Origin: SSF14 sp037045585
GTDB taxonomy: Bacteria > Actinomycetota > Acidimicrobiia > Acidimicrobiales > Microtrichaceae
Length of the DNA: 64,000 bases
Direction of reading: 5' to 3'
Assembly (NCBI GenBank): GCA_037045585.1
Contig: JBAOIR010000090.1
Span: 1 to 64,000 of the forward strand
Every line of letters begins with the position of its first letter. The first letter of the stretch is position 1. The position numbers were made by a program, and so were the translations under genes. The notes beneath the pieces are model-generated. The model did no database searches, had not been told where the DNA came from, and saw only the letters and a program-made list of their open reading frames with translations. Below, piece after piece: positions 48,401 through 56,903 of the stretch.

Positions 48401-49578
48401 GCGACCTGCGGGCGGCCGGTCGCGCCGCGCGCTGCCAGTGACGTGCGACGACCGGACGCCGCGGTCCGGTAGGTGTCGAAGAGCGGGGCCAGCGCGTGCG
48501 CCCAATGCCGCGACTCGGCGTAGCGTCGTGCGGCCGCGGCCATCGCCAGACGGCGCGGCCGATCGGTGAGCAGCGAGGCCGCCGCCTCGACCCACGGCGC
48601 CAGCGTGGGCCCGCAGACCAGGCCACTGACGTCCGGCTGCATCTGCTCGCGCGGACCGCCCGCGTCCGAGACCAGCACGGGCAGGCCCGAGGCCTGCGCC
48701 TCGAGCACGACGTTGCCGGCCGTGTCGGTGCGGCTCGGGAACACGAAGAGATCCGCCGAGGCGTAGACGTCCGCCAGATCCTGGCGGCCGAGGGTGCCCA
48801 GGCACATCGCGTCCGGGCAGCGGCGGGCGAGCGTCTCACGCGCCGGGCCGTCGCCGACCACCACGAGACGGTGATTCAGGCCCCGCCGCATCAGCTCGTC
48901 GTGGAGGTCGGGCAGCAGGTCGACGCCCTTCTCGGGCGAGACGCGGCCCACGTAGAGCAGCACCGGCCGATCGGCCGGCGCCCGCCAGCGACGCCGCCAG
49001 TCGACCGACCGGCGCGCCGGTTCGAAGTGGCTGGTGTCGACGCCCCGGCCCCAGATGGCGACGTGATCGGGCGACAGGCCGGCGCGCACCACGAGGTCCA
49101 CGGTGGCGCGTGACGGGACGAGCACGCGTTCGCAGCGTCCGTAGAGCCACGTCATGTAGTGGCGCATGAAGGCGCCGAGGGCCGCCGATCCGCTCAGCCG
49201 GACCGTGTACTCGGCGAGATCGGTGTGGAAGCTGCCGACCAGCGGCAACCGGAGGCGCCGGGCCGCGGCCAGGGCGGCGAGGCCGACCGGACCGGGCGTG
49301 GTGACGTGGATGACGTCGACCCCGTCCTGCGCGAGCCGGTCCAGCATGCGCCGGTACGGCGGCCAGTACATCCGCATCTCGGGATAGAACGGGATGCCGA
49401 CGCCCCACGACTCGAGGGCCAGGTAGTCGGGCGAGTCGACGCCGAGCGCCGCGGCCGTGTAGACGCGCACGTCGACGTCATCCGGCGCGTGATCCAGCAC
49501 CGCCGACAGCGCGGTCGTGACGCCGTTGACCTTCTCGAAGTCGTTGTCGGTGAAGATGGCGACCGACGTGCGGGTCAT
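48397..49578 (-). CDS. GT4 family glycosyltransferase, PimB/MgtA-like
   Basis: An intact 393-residue GT-B enzyme starting MTRTSVAIFTDNDFEKVNGVTT. The opening F-T-D-x-x-x-P/E-x-x-N-G-V and the donor-site element SRTDTAGNVVLEAQASGLPV place it with the SqdX/MgtA/PimB-type alpha-glycosyltransferases that sugar-coat diacylglycerol or phosphatidylinositol lipids. LLYVGRVSPEKGVDLL marks the C-terminal domain. It overlaps both neighbours by four bases (PHP gene upstream, second GT4 downstream), so the three are one operon. Confidence 0.9.
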   Translation of the reverse strand: MTRTSVAIFTDNDFEKVNGVTTALSAVLDHAPDDVDVRVYTAAALGVDSPDYLALESWGVGIPFYPEMRMYWPPYRRMLDRLAQDGVDVIHVTTPGPVGLAALAAARRLRLPLVGSFHTDLAEYTVRLSGSAALGAFMRHYMTWLYGRCERVLVPSRATVDLVVRAGLSPDHVAIWGRGVDTSHFEPARRSVDWRRRWRAPADRPVLLYVGRVSPEKGVDLLPDLHDELMRRGLNHRLVVVGDGPARETLARRCPDAMCLGTLGRQDLADVYASADLFVFPSRTDTAGNVVLEAQASGLPVLVSDAGGPREQMQPDVSGLVCGPTLAPWVEAAASLLTDRPRRLAMAAAARRYAESRHWAHALAPLFDTYRTAASGRRTSLAARGATGRPQVA

Positions 49579-50489
49579 GCCACCAGCCTCGGCACCTGAC
49601 GGACCACGTCGCCCGGTCGCTTCACCAGATCGAACAGGAGGTCCTGGTTGAACCGCTCCTCGTGCACGAAGTGCACGAAGCCGCAGGCGAGGGCCGTCGC
49701 CAGCAGCGGCAGGCCGAGCAGCCCGCCCATCAGCGCTGGACGCAGGTGGCGGCTGGCCGGCGCGCGCAGGGCGCCGAGCGCATGCTCACCGAAGCAGTTC
49801 CCGGCGAAGCGCAGGATGTCGGACGACATCGTCCAGCGGCTGCCGTGACGCCCGCCCTCGCGGCCCAGGCCGGCGCGCAATCCGGCGAAGAACTCCGTCA
49901 CCGTCGTCGCCCCCGGCACCTCGGTCCACGTGGCGCCGATGCCACGCTCGGTGTGGCAGTCGCTGCCGCCCAGGCGGGCCTTGCCCGCGGCTTCGGCGAG
50001 GCACTCGGCCGTGCGGTTCTGCGATGGCAGCCGCGAGCCGTTGCGCACTTCCAGTCCGTCCACCCACGGCAGGATCGCGGCCACGTGCGCCGCGGTGAGA
50101 GGACCGTTGATGCCGCTGGCGACGTGGTTGAGCGACGTGAACAGCGCATGCCGATGCAGATACGGCAGCAGTTCCCGCACGTCGGTGCGCAGCCGCTGGA
50201 TCTCCTCGTGGTGCGCCTCGAGACCGAACACGTTCAGGTGGACCCGCACGCCGTCTTCGGGGAACACGCCGGTGACCTCACAGCCGACCACCACGTCGGG
50301 ACGCGAGGCGAGCGTGAGGGCGCCGCTGATCTGATCGTGATCGGTGATGGTCACCAGATCCATGCCGCGCTGCCGGGCGATGGCGTAGACACGTTCGGGC
50401 GTGTTGTAGGACTCGCGCATGACGTTGCGCAGCGGTGGGATCGTCGTGTTCCCAGAGTGCCAGGTGTGCACGTGGGTATCGAGCTTCAT
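49575..50489 (-). CDS. PHP-domain phosphoesterase with C-terminal membrane segment
   Basis: The start MKLDTHVHTWHSGN follows GGGGAGAC. Metal-binding motifs of PHP enzymes are present: D-T-H-V-H-T, ITDHDQ, the glutamate of GCEVTG, LNHVAS and GGSDCHT. The last 80 residues add a hydrophobic helix (ALMGGLLGLPLLATALACGF). About 304 residues. PHP enzymes hydrolyse small phosphoesters. Being first in an operon with two GT4 enzymes, it may dephosphorylate a glycolipid or sugar-phosphate intermediate (inference). Confidence 0.88.
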   Translation of the reverse strand: MKLDTHVHTWHSGNTTIPPLRNVMRESYNTPERVYAIARQRGMDLVTITDHDQISGALTLASRPDVVVGCEVTGVFPEDGVRVHLNVFGLEAHHEEIQRLRTDVRELLPYLHRHALFTSLNHVASGINGPLTAAHVAAILPWVDGLEVRNGSRLPSQNRTAECLAEAAGKARLGGSDCHTERGIGATWTEVPGATTVTEFFAGLRAGLGREGGRHGSRWTMSSDILRFAGNCFGEHALGALRAPASRHLRPALMGGLLGLPLLATALACGFVHFVHEERFNQDLLFDLVKRPGDVVRQVPRLVA

Positions 50490-50796
50490 GTGGCGTCTCC
50501 CCGATCGCGCTGGCGTCTCCGCTGCTGGGAACAACGGGCCCCGCGGCCGCGCGGCGATGCCGGCGACGATCACAGGATGCCGGGGCGGTGCGACGGCGGA
50601 TTCGCACCCGGACGACGATCCAGAAAAATCCGCCGGGTTACGCCAGGCTCATCGCGCCGTCGCCGCGGCGTGACGCCGGCGGCGCACGATGGCGGTCGAC
50701 CTCCAACACGAGCGCGACACGGTGACGGGTGCGCTACCCGTCACCGTCCCTCGCGTCTCCCTGTCAGGCCGCGGCGCGTCGCCGCGGCCTGTTTTT
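50490..50796. other. 307-base intergenic region with two hairpins
   Basis: It lies between two minus-strand genes. The left part should hold the promoter of the PHP operon. No protein gene is evident. The right end holds two strong hairpins described separately, the last with a plus-strand T-run. Confidence 0.6.
50720..50746 (+). other. Perfect 11-bp hairpin
   Basis: CGGTGACGGGT pairs exactly with ACCCGTCACCG across a GCGCT loop. It lies 20 bases before the terminator hairpin and could be part of the same transcript. Confidence 0.6.
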
Positions 50797-50797
50797 T
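50766..50797 (+). terminator. Plus-strand intrinsic terminator
   Basis: AGGCCGCGGCG pairs with CGCCGCGGCCT over a three-base loop, followed by G and six T. This is a textbook intrinsic terminator on the plus strand, although both neighbouring genes are on the minus strand. It implies a plus-strand transcript ending here. Confidence 0.8.
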
Positions 50798-51939
50798 CAG
50801 CGGCCTGCCACGCCGGGCAGCGGCGGCATCGCGTCGGCGGCATAGGCCCGCCGGTCGAGGCCGAGCCACGCGAGCAGCGTCGCGGCGACCTGCGCATTGG
50901 TCAGCGGCGCGTGATCGCGCCACTCGCCCCGCCGGCCCATGGTGGGCGAGGCCACGGCCATCCAGGTCCGTTCCGCGCCGTCGACCTGCTCGCCGTGATC
51001 GCGCCACGTCGCCGGCGACGGACCGCGGCCGTGGTCGGTCGTGATGAGCAGGTGCGTGCGCCCGCGGTAGTCGGGCTGCGCCTCGATCCAGCGCCAGAGT
51101 TCGGCGAGGTAGGCGTCGGTGCGGGCGAACGCCTCGAGCACGCGGTCGTAGCGGCCGTCGTGCGCCCAGTCGTCGGTTTCGCCGAGCGCCAGGTAGAGCA
51201 CCCGCGGCCGGTGCCGCTGCAGGTGGTCCATGGCGAGGCGGAACGTGTAGTAGTCGTGCCGCACCGAGTCCCACGGCGTCGGCGTGTCGAACTGCGCGTC
51301 GCTCAGGCGCTGGGCCGCCGCGTCCGGGGCGGCGGCGAGGGCCTCGAATCCGGCATTGATCGTGAGGCGTCCTGGCGTCTGCTCGCCGATGCCGTTGAAC
51401 ACGTCCCACGACGCGAAGACCGCCACCTGCGTGGCGTCGAGGCCGAGCGCCGTGCGCACGTACTCGAGCACCGTCTGCCGCGGTGATGGCTTCAGGTCGT
51501 TGCTCGTGATCTCGGCGTCGAGCGGGCGGCCCAGCAGCATCTCGGCGTACCCCGGATACGAGAAGCGGCGGCGGTTCGACAGCGCCACGACACTGCCGAG
51601 GTTCCGATTGCCCGCAATCGATCCGCGGTCGCGCAGCAGGTCCGTCCAGAGGAACGGCATCAGCTTCGCCCGCCGGGCCTCGGGTGTGGGCGCCCAGAAG
51701 CGCTTGTGGACGGGCTGGTCCTCGAGCCGCGCCTTCGGGCCCAGCGTCGAGGACAGCACCGCGGGATCCAGGCCCCCGAACATCTCTTCGACGCGCGCGC
51801 CGTCGAGGGTGACGAGGATCACGCGTTGCCCGGTGTCGGCCGGCCGCGCCGCGGCCTGGCGCGCCGCCGCCGGGGGCGCCGGGGCGGCCACCATGGCCAC
51901 CCCGGCGATCGCGAGCAGGGCAGAGACGAGGGCCCGCAT
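50797..51939 (-). CDS. Secreted alkaline-phosphatase-superfamily phosphoesterase
   Basis: A 380-residue protein with a signal peptide (ALVSALLAIAGVAMVAAPAPPAAA). Core motifs of the phosphodiesterase/AP superfamily follow: LVTLDGARVEEMF (metal-binding Asp near the nucleophile position), LALGETDDWAHDGRYD and LITTDHGRG, with a late D-H-A-P-L. The enzyme should work in the periplasm on phosphoesters. It lies ten bases downstream of the TonB-receptor gene and is likely co-transcribed with it, which hints that the receptor imports the product or a phosphorylated compound. Confidence 0.85.
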   Translation of the reverse strand: MRALVSALLAIAGVAMVAAPAPPAAARQAAARPADTGQRVILVTLDGARVEEMFGGLDPAVLSSTLGPKARLEDQPVHKRFWAPTPEARRAKLMPFLWTDLLRDRGSIAGNRNLGSVVALSNRRRFSYPGYAEMLLGRPLDAEITSNDLKPSPRQTVLEYVRTALGLDATQVAVFASWDVFNGIGEQTPGRLTINAGFEALAAAPDAAAQRLSDAQFDTPTPWDSVRHDYYTFRLAMDHLQRHRPRVLYLALGETDDWAHDGRYDRVLEAFARTDAYLAELWRWIEAQPDYRGRTHLLITTDHGRGPSPATWRDHGEQVDGAERTWMAVASPTMGRRGEWRDHAPLTNAQVAATLLAWLGLDRRAYAADAMPPLPGVAGR

Positions 51940-51949
51940 TCAGCCGCCC

Positions 51950-54900
51950 TCAGAAGCTGACACGTCCACCGACCACCATCTGGCGGAGGGGGAAGTTCGA
52001 GTTCAGGCTGGTGATGCGGCCGTAGGTGGCGCTGTTCACGTTGGTGTCGGGGCGGCCCCAGTTGGCGTGGTTGAAGACGTTGGTGATGAAGAGGTTCAGG
52101 CGCAGCGTCGCGGCGGCGCCCAGTCGCACGTCCTTGAACGCCGCGAGGTCGACGTTCCACGCGCCCGGGCCCACGATGCTGCCCTTCTCGGCGGTGCCGA
52201 ACCGGCCGGCGAAGATGGGGCGGCCGCTGGCGTCCTGGAAGCCGGCGATCGAGAAGGCGCCGGTGTTGAACCACTGCGCGAGCGTCTTCGGACCATCGTT
52301 CGGGTCCTGGCCCGACACGGCATCGGCCTTTTCGCTGCCGTAGCAGCTCGTGCCCGATCCGCAGTGCGACGTGTAGAACGCCGTCAGGAACGAGCCGGAC
52401 TGGATCTGCGTGAACGCCGACACCGTCCATCCGCCCACCAGCGCGTCCACGGCCGTGGGCAGGTCACCGCCGAACGCCCGGCCCCGGCCGACCGGCACGT
52501 CCCAGATCAGCGTGTTGACGAACCGGTGCGTCGGGATGTTCGTGGTGCGGCCGCGCAGGTAGTCCGGGTCGAAGCGGTTGTCGGTGCGGCCGTTGATCTC
52601 GGACTGGAAGTCGCCCTGGCCGGCGCCGCGGTCTTCGATGTTGTCGATCGAGTGCGCCCACTTGTAGGTCGTGGCGTGGGTCAGTCCCAGACGGCTCAGG
52701 GTGCCGCGCACCTGCAGCACGACGTCGTGGTAGTCGTGGTAGCCGCCGTTGTCGCGCGTGTTGACGCGGTTCCAGTTCGGATAGGGACGCGCCTCGCGCG
52801 GCAGGTTCGCGAAACCGACCGTGTTCGGCGCGATCTGGTTGAGATCGGGCGCCATCGTCAGGTCGGTGCTGTGGAACCCCGAGTAGGTGAGGCGCACCGA
52901 GTTCGTCCGGTTGAGCTCGTGCTCGAGCGTGAGGCTCCACTGCTTCGTCTCCGGATCCTTGAAGTCCGGGTCGTTGGCGGTGGAGAAGTTCTGCGTGCCC
53001 ACGCGCGTCACGCCGCGGCTCGGGTCGCCCGCGAACGTGTTCGGCCACACGATGCTGTAGGCGCGGCTGGCCGCGTCGTAGGTGTTCAGGAAGGTGACGT
53101 TGTCGGACGTGTGGATGCCGGTCAGCGAGTTGAACACCGCGCCGAGCAGCCGCGCGTGATAGATGCCGAAGCCGCCGCGGATCACGGTGCGGGTGTCGCC
53201 GAAGGGCCGCCAGGCCACGCCCAGGCGCGGCTCGATGTTGTTGGTGTCGGTGTTGCGCAGCGATTCGGGGAGGCCCGCTTCGGCCGCGGTGACGATCCGC
53301 GTCGTGCCGATCGAACCGGCGAAGCCCGGCGCAGTGAGCTGCTTCGAGGCCTCGTCAGGCACCACCACGTCGCCGTTCGGGGTGTTGCGCAGGAAGTTCG
53401 AGATGTTGCCCTCGCGGTCTTCGAAGCCGGGGCGCAGCTCGTAGCGCACGCCGAGGCTGAGCGTGACCTTCGGATTCAGGCGCCATTCGTCCTGCAGGAA
53501 GAACCCGTAGTGACGCGCCACGCCGTCCACGTTGGGCCCCGAGGCCGTCTGGTCGACATCGGTCGGCAGGCCGAGCAGGAAGTTGGCGAACGGCTGGCCG
53601 GTGCCGCCGCCGGCCAGGTTGTTGTTGAAGCGGAACACCCCGAAATCATCGGCGCCCGTGAAGTTGACCGGGCTGGTCCAGTTGAACCACTTCACGTCGG
53701 CGCCGGCCTTGAACGAGTGGTGGCCGGTCGTCCACGTGACGTTGTTCGCCACCTGGAAGAGGTCCTGCGTGAGCGGCTCTTCCTGGCTTTCGCCGAGGGT
53801 GGTGAAGCCGGCGATGGCGATCGAGGGGGTGCCGGTCACGTCCGGCGGGTTGGTCGAGAGCAGGCGCAGGCCGAGTTCCTGCGTCATCGCGACGCCGCGC
53901 TTGCTGGTGACCGCGCCCTGGTCCGCGCTCGTGAATCCGATCCGGAACTCGTTCAGCAGGTTCGGCGTGATGGCCAGGTTGTCCGAGGCGACGAACGTGC
54001 GGGTCGGGTTCTCGAACGTCCGGGGCCCGAGGCTCGGATAGGTCGTGGGCGAGACGCGATCGAGATTCTTCCAGCTGAGGCGCGCGAACGCCGTGTGGCC
54101 CTGGGTGAAGTTCTGGTCGAGCCGCACGTCGAACTGGTTCGACGTCTCGGTGCCGTCGATGGCGTAGCGGTAGGTGTTGGTGCCCTCGTTGGGCGCCGGG
54201 ATGTAGGTGTTGAGCAGCGCCGCGGCGACCGGGCTGATGCGCGAGGCGGGAATCCGGTTGCCGGGGAACGGCTGCCCGGTGGACGGGTCGATCACCGCCG
54301 TGGGCAGCGTCGAGAAATCGCCGCCGCGAAACGCCACGGACGGCACTACGGCCGTCGTCGACGGGGATTCCACGCGCGTGATGTCCAGCCGCTCGACCGT
54401 GCCGAAGAAGAACGTGCGGTTCCGCAGCAGGCGTCCGCCCAGGCTGCCGCCGAGGTTCATGTTCTCGCTCTTGTTCGGCGCCACGCTCTTGTTGAAGTAG
54501 TTCGGGTTGGCGTTGAGGGCGGTGTCGTTGTAGTTGGTGAAGACCGTGCCGTGGAAGTCGTTGGTGCCTGGGCGCGAGATCGTGGTGATGTCGCCGAGCT
54601 GGGCGTACTCCGCGGTGTTGGTGACGGCGCTGACCTTGATCTCCTGCACCGACTCCATCGACGGGAAGACGTTGAAGCCCTCGGCGCCGATGCCGTTCCG
54701 GCGGACGCTGGTGGTCAGGATGCCGTCCACCGACACCTCGTTCTGGTACGGCAGGCTGCCCAATCGAGAACTGCTGCCGGCGCGCTGCACCTCCGGAATG
54801 GCCTGGATGGCCAGGATCGGCGAGGTGTTCTGCGTCCGGAACGTGAAGGGCAGTGTCTGCAGCTCGCGATTGTCGACGTCGCCGCCGACCCGCGGGTTCT

Positions 54901-55294
54901 CGGTGTTGATGATGGGCGCCACGCTCTGCACCACCACCTGCTCGCTGAGGCCGCCGACGGCCAGGCGGGCGTCGATGCGCACCGTGCTGCGGGCTTCCCC
55001 CGGGAACGGCTCGGTGACGAAGGGCACGAAGCTCTGGAGCTCCACGTTGACCGGGTACTGCCCCTGCGTCAGGTTCAGGAACTCGTAGGCGCCAGACTCC
55101 TTCGTCGTCGTCGTGCGCACGACGTTGGTGCGCACTTCGGTGAGCGTGACGGTGGCGCCGGGCAGCACACCGCCCGAGCTGTCGAAGGCGACGCCGACGA
55201 CGGCGCCGTAGGTCGACTGCGCGAACGACGGCGCAGCGGAAACGAAGTACAGAACCACCGCAAGGAGTGCGGCGAGCGAACGGGATACGGGCAT
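51950..55294 (-). CDS. TonB-dependent receptor with carboxypeptidase-regulatory domain
   Basis: A full-length outer-membrane receptor of 1,114 residues. It has a signal peptide (LAALLAVVLYFVSAAPSFAQ), a carboxypeptidase-regulatory-like domain (about 30-110, DSSGGVLPGATVTLTEV), and a plug region with SVDGILTTSVRRNGIG and SVQEIKVSAVTNTAEYAQLG. A beta-barrel follows, ending with the phenylalanine-terminated strand GGRVSF that directs insertion. This is the 'OmpA-like oar/TonB receptor' form so frequent in Acidobacteriota. It heads a likely operon with the AP-superfamily enzyme. The ligand is unknown. Confidence 0.93.
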   Translation of the reverse strand: MPVSRSLAALLAVVLYFVSAAPSFAQSTYGAVVGVAFDSSGGVLPGATVTLTEVRTNVVRTTTTKESGAYEFLNLTQGQYPVNVELQSFVPFVTEPFPGEARSTVRIDARLAVGGLSEQVVVQSVAPIINTENPRVGGDVDNRELQTLPFTFRTQNTSPILAIQAIPEVQRAGSSSRLGSLPYQNEVSVDGILTTSVRRNGIGAEGFNVFPSMESVQEIKVSAVTNTAEYAQLGDITTISRPGTNDFHGTVFTNYNDTALNANPNYFNKSVAPNKSENMNLGGSLGGRLLRNRTFFFGTVERLDITRVESPSTTAVVPSVAFRGGDFSTLPTAVIDPSTGQPFPGNRIPASRISPVAAALLNTYIPAPNEGTNTYRYAIDGTETSNQFDVRLDQNFTQGHTAFARLSWKNLDRVSPTTYPSLGPRTFENPTRTFVASDNLAITPNLLNEFRIGFTSADQGAVTSKRGVAMTQELGLRLLSTNPPDVTGTPSIAIAGFTTLGESQEEPLTQDLFQVANNVTWTTGHHSFKAGADVKWFNWTSPVNFTGADDFGVFRFNNNLAGGGTGQPFANFLLGLPTDVDQTASGPNVDGVARHYGFFLQDEWRLNPKVTLSLGVRYELRPGFEDREGNISNFLRNTPNGDVVVPDEASKQLTAPGFAGSIGTTRIVTAAEAGLPESLRNTDTNNIEPRLGVAWRPFGDTRTVIRGGFGIYHARLLGAVFNSLTGIHTSDNVTFLNTYDAASRAYSIVWPNTFAGDPSRGVTRVGTQNFSTANDPDFKDPETKQWSLTLEHELNRTNSVRLTYSGFHSTDLTMAPDLNQIAPNTVGFANLPREARPYPNWNRVNTRDNGGYHDYHDVVLQVRGTLSRLGLTHATTYKWAHSIDNIEDRGAGQGDFQSEINGRTDNRFDPDYLRGRTTNIPTHRFVNTLIWDVPVGRGRAFGGDLPTAVDALVGGWTVSAFTQIQSGSFLTAFYTSHCGSGTSCYGSEKADAVSGQDPNDGPKTLAQWFNTGAFSIAGFQDASGRPIFAGRFGTAEKGSIVGPGAWNVDLAAFKDVRLGAAATLRLNLFITNVFNHANWGRPDTNVNSATYGRITSLNSNFPLRQMVVGGRVSF

Positions 55295-55446
55295 CGAGTC
55301 CTCCTGGACAGGCTGCGCGGCATCCTATGGACGCGCCGTAGCGGCGCCGTGAACGGCACGCGACGCCTGCACGACACCGCGCCGACGCTGCACCGTCGTG
55401 ACGCCGGCGTCGTGGCGCCGTCGCGCCACGCACCTACCGTCACGAG

Positions 55447-56805
55447 ATGCGGCGAGGGTGGCTCGTGTGGCTGTGCGTCGTGGCGGGCGCCGCCGTCGGT
55501 GCGTCGACGGGCGCCGGACTCGCGGCCGACGACCTCAAGACCTGGCGGTACGCCGAGGGCGCCGCGAGCGAGTGGCTGCAGGTGGAGCAGGCGTTACCGC
55601 CGGAGGCGTTCACCACCACCGTGCGCCTGCCGCACCGCGTCATGCGGCCCGATCGCAGCTTGTGGTACGACACGGCCGCGACGGTGGCGCGCGGTGGCGC
55701 CCTGCTGATCGACGCCGACGATGGCGCGCAGCTGTTCGTCGCGGAACGCCGGGTGCTCGGGCGCGGCCGCGTGTTCCCGCTGCCCGACGATGTCTCCGGC
55801 CGCGTCCGCGTCACCGTGCGCGTGTTGAACAACGCGATGGCCGGCGGCCTGCGCCGGGTGGAGGTGCTGTCGGCGGCCGACGCACGCGCCGCCCTGGTAT
55901 CCCCGCCGCTGCCGGCGATGCCGGTGTCGTATCTGGCGCCGGGGATGCCGGGCTTCGCGCGCCGCATGCCTCCCGCCGACCGGGCCTGCCGGTTCACGGC
56001 CTGGGCCGACAGTCAGGGCGGCCTGGCGACGTTCGGAGCGCTCGTGCGCCGCCTGGCCGGTGAACCGGGCGACCTCTCGATCGCGGCCGGCGACCTCGTC
56101 GACGAGGGCGCGTCGCCCGCGGCGTGGTCGCGGTTCCGCGACGTCCTCGCGCCGCTGGTGGCCACCACACCGCTGGCGCTCGTGGCCGGCAACCACGACT
56201 ACGACGGCTACTACGACACACTGCGTGCCGACGGCTACCTGCGGGTCGTCCGTCCGCACGCGCCGGAGCCGTGGTTCGCCTGGTCGTGCGGCGCGGCGCG
56301 GTTCCTGGCGATCGACGCCAACACGGAGTTCCCGATCGGCATCGACGCCGCGTCGGCGCAAGGGCGCTGGATCGTCCGCGAATCGGCGGCGCCGGCGTGG
56401 CGCGACGCGGCGTGGCGGGTGCTCGTCGTGCATCAGCCGCCATGGTCGCGGTCGTGGGCCGGCTACGACGGCGACGAGCGCGTGCGGCGGTGGGTGCGGT
56501 TCCTCGCCGGCCGCGGGCTCGACCTCGTCATCGCCGGGCACAGTCACGCCTACGAGCGGCTCGAGCGCACGGTGGGCACGCGGGCGGTGCAGGTGCTCAT
56601 CACCGGTGGCGCGGGTGGCGCCCTCGAAGACGCCGCGGCGAATCGCCTCGACGGCGACGGGGGCGACCGCGTCGTCGTGCGCCATCACTACGTGCGGGCC
56701 GCGGCCGCGCCGGACGCGCTGTCGTGGGAGGCCGTGGATCTCGACGGGCGCGTGTTCGACCGTGTCGCGCTGCCGCGACGTCGCGGACCAGGGCTGCGGG
56801 ATTGA
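55447..56805 (+). CDS. Secreted metallophosphoesterase
   Basis: 452 residues with a signal peptide (WLVWLCVVAGAAVGASTGAGLAA) and an N-terminal beta-sandwich as in purple-acid-phosphatase-like proteins. The calcineurin-type core has TAWADSQG, AAGDLVDEG, VAGNHDYDGYY, VVHQPPW and IAGHSHAYER, so all five metal-ligand blocks are present. It should hydrolyse phosphoesters outside the cytoplasm. It is divergent from the TonB-receptor operon and followed by a glycerophosphodiesterase on the same strand. Confidence 0.9.
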   Translation: MRRGWLVWLCVVAGAAVGASTGAGLAADDLKTWRYAEGAASEWLQVEQALPPEAFTTTVRLPHRVMRPDRSLWYDTAATVARGGALLIDADDGAQLFVAERRVLGRGRVFPLPDDVSGRVRVTVRVLNNAMAGGLRRVEVLSAADARAALVSPPLPAMPVSYLAPGMPGFARRMPPADRACRFTAWADSQGGLATFGALVRRLAGEPGDLSIAAGDLVDEGASPAAWSRFRDVLAPLVATTPLALVAGNHDYDGYYDTLRADGYLRVVRPHAPEPWFAWSCGAARFLAIDANTEFPIGIDAASAQGRWIVRESAAPAWRDAAWRVLVVHQPPWSRSWAGYDGDERVRRWVRFLAGRGLDLVIAGHSHAYERLERTVGTRAVQVLITGGAGGALEDAAANRLDGDGGDRVVVRHHYVRAAAAPDALSWEAVDLDGRVFDRVALPRRRGPGLRD

Positions 56806-56903
56806 CGCGGACGCCACACCGCGGTCACGGCGTCTTCACGGCGGCTGCCTAGAGTGCCGTCGACCTGCGTGACGCAGGCCCACTTCATCGGGAGTCCACA
56901 TCC

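Noticed and set aside
47168..48472. Plus-strand frame opposite the GT4 genes
   Set aside because: It is composed of Arg/Val/Gly/His-rich shadow sequence with no motif, while the minus strand holds intact enzymes.
51284..55708. A 1,474-codon open frame on the plus strand opposite the TonB-receptor gene
   Set aside because: Its translation is low-complexity Arg/Ala/Val sequence with no domain, and it lies exactly opposite a well-formed receptor. Long antisense frames are expected in high-GC DNA.
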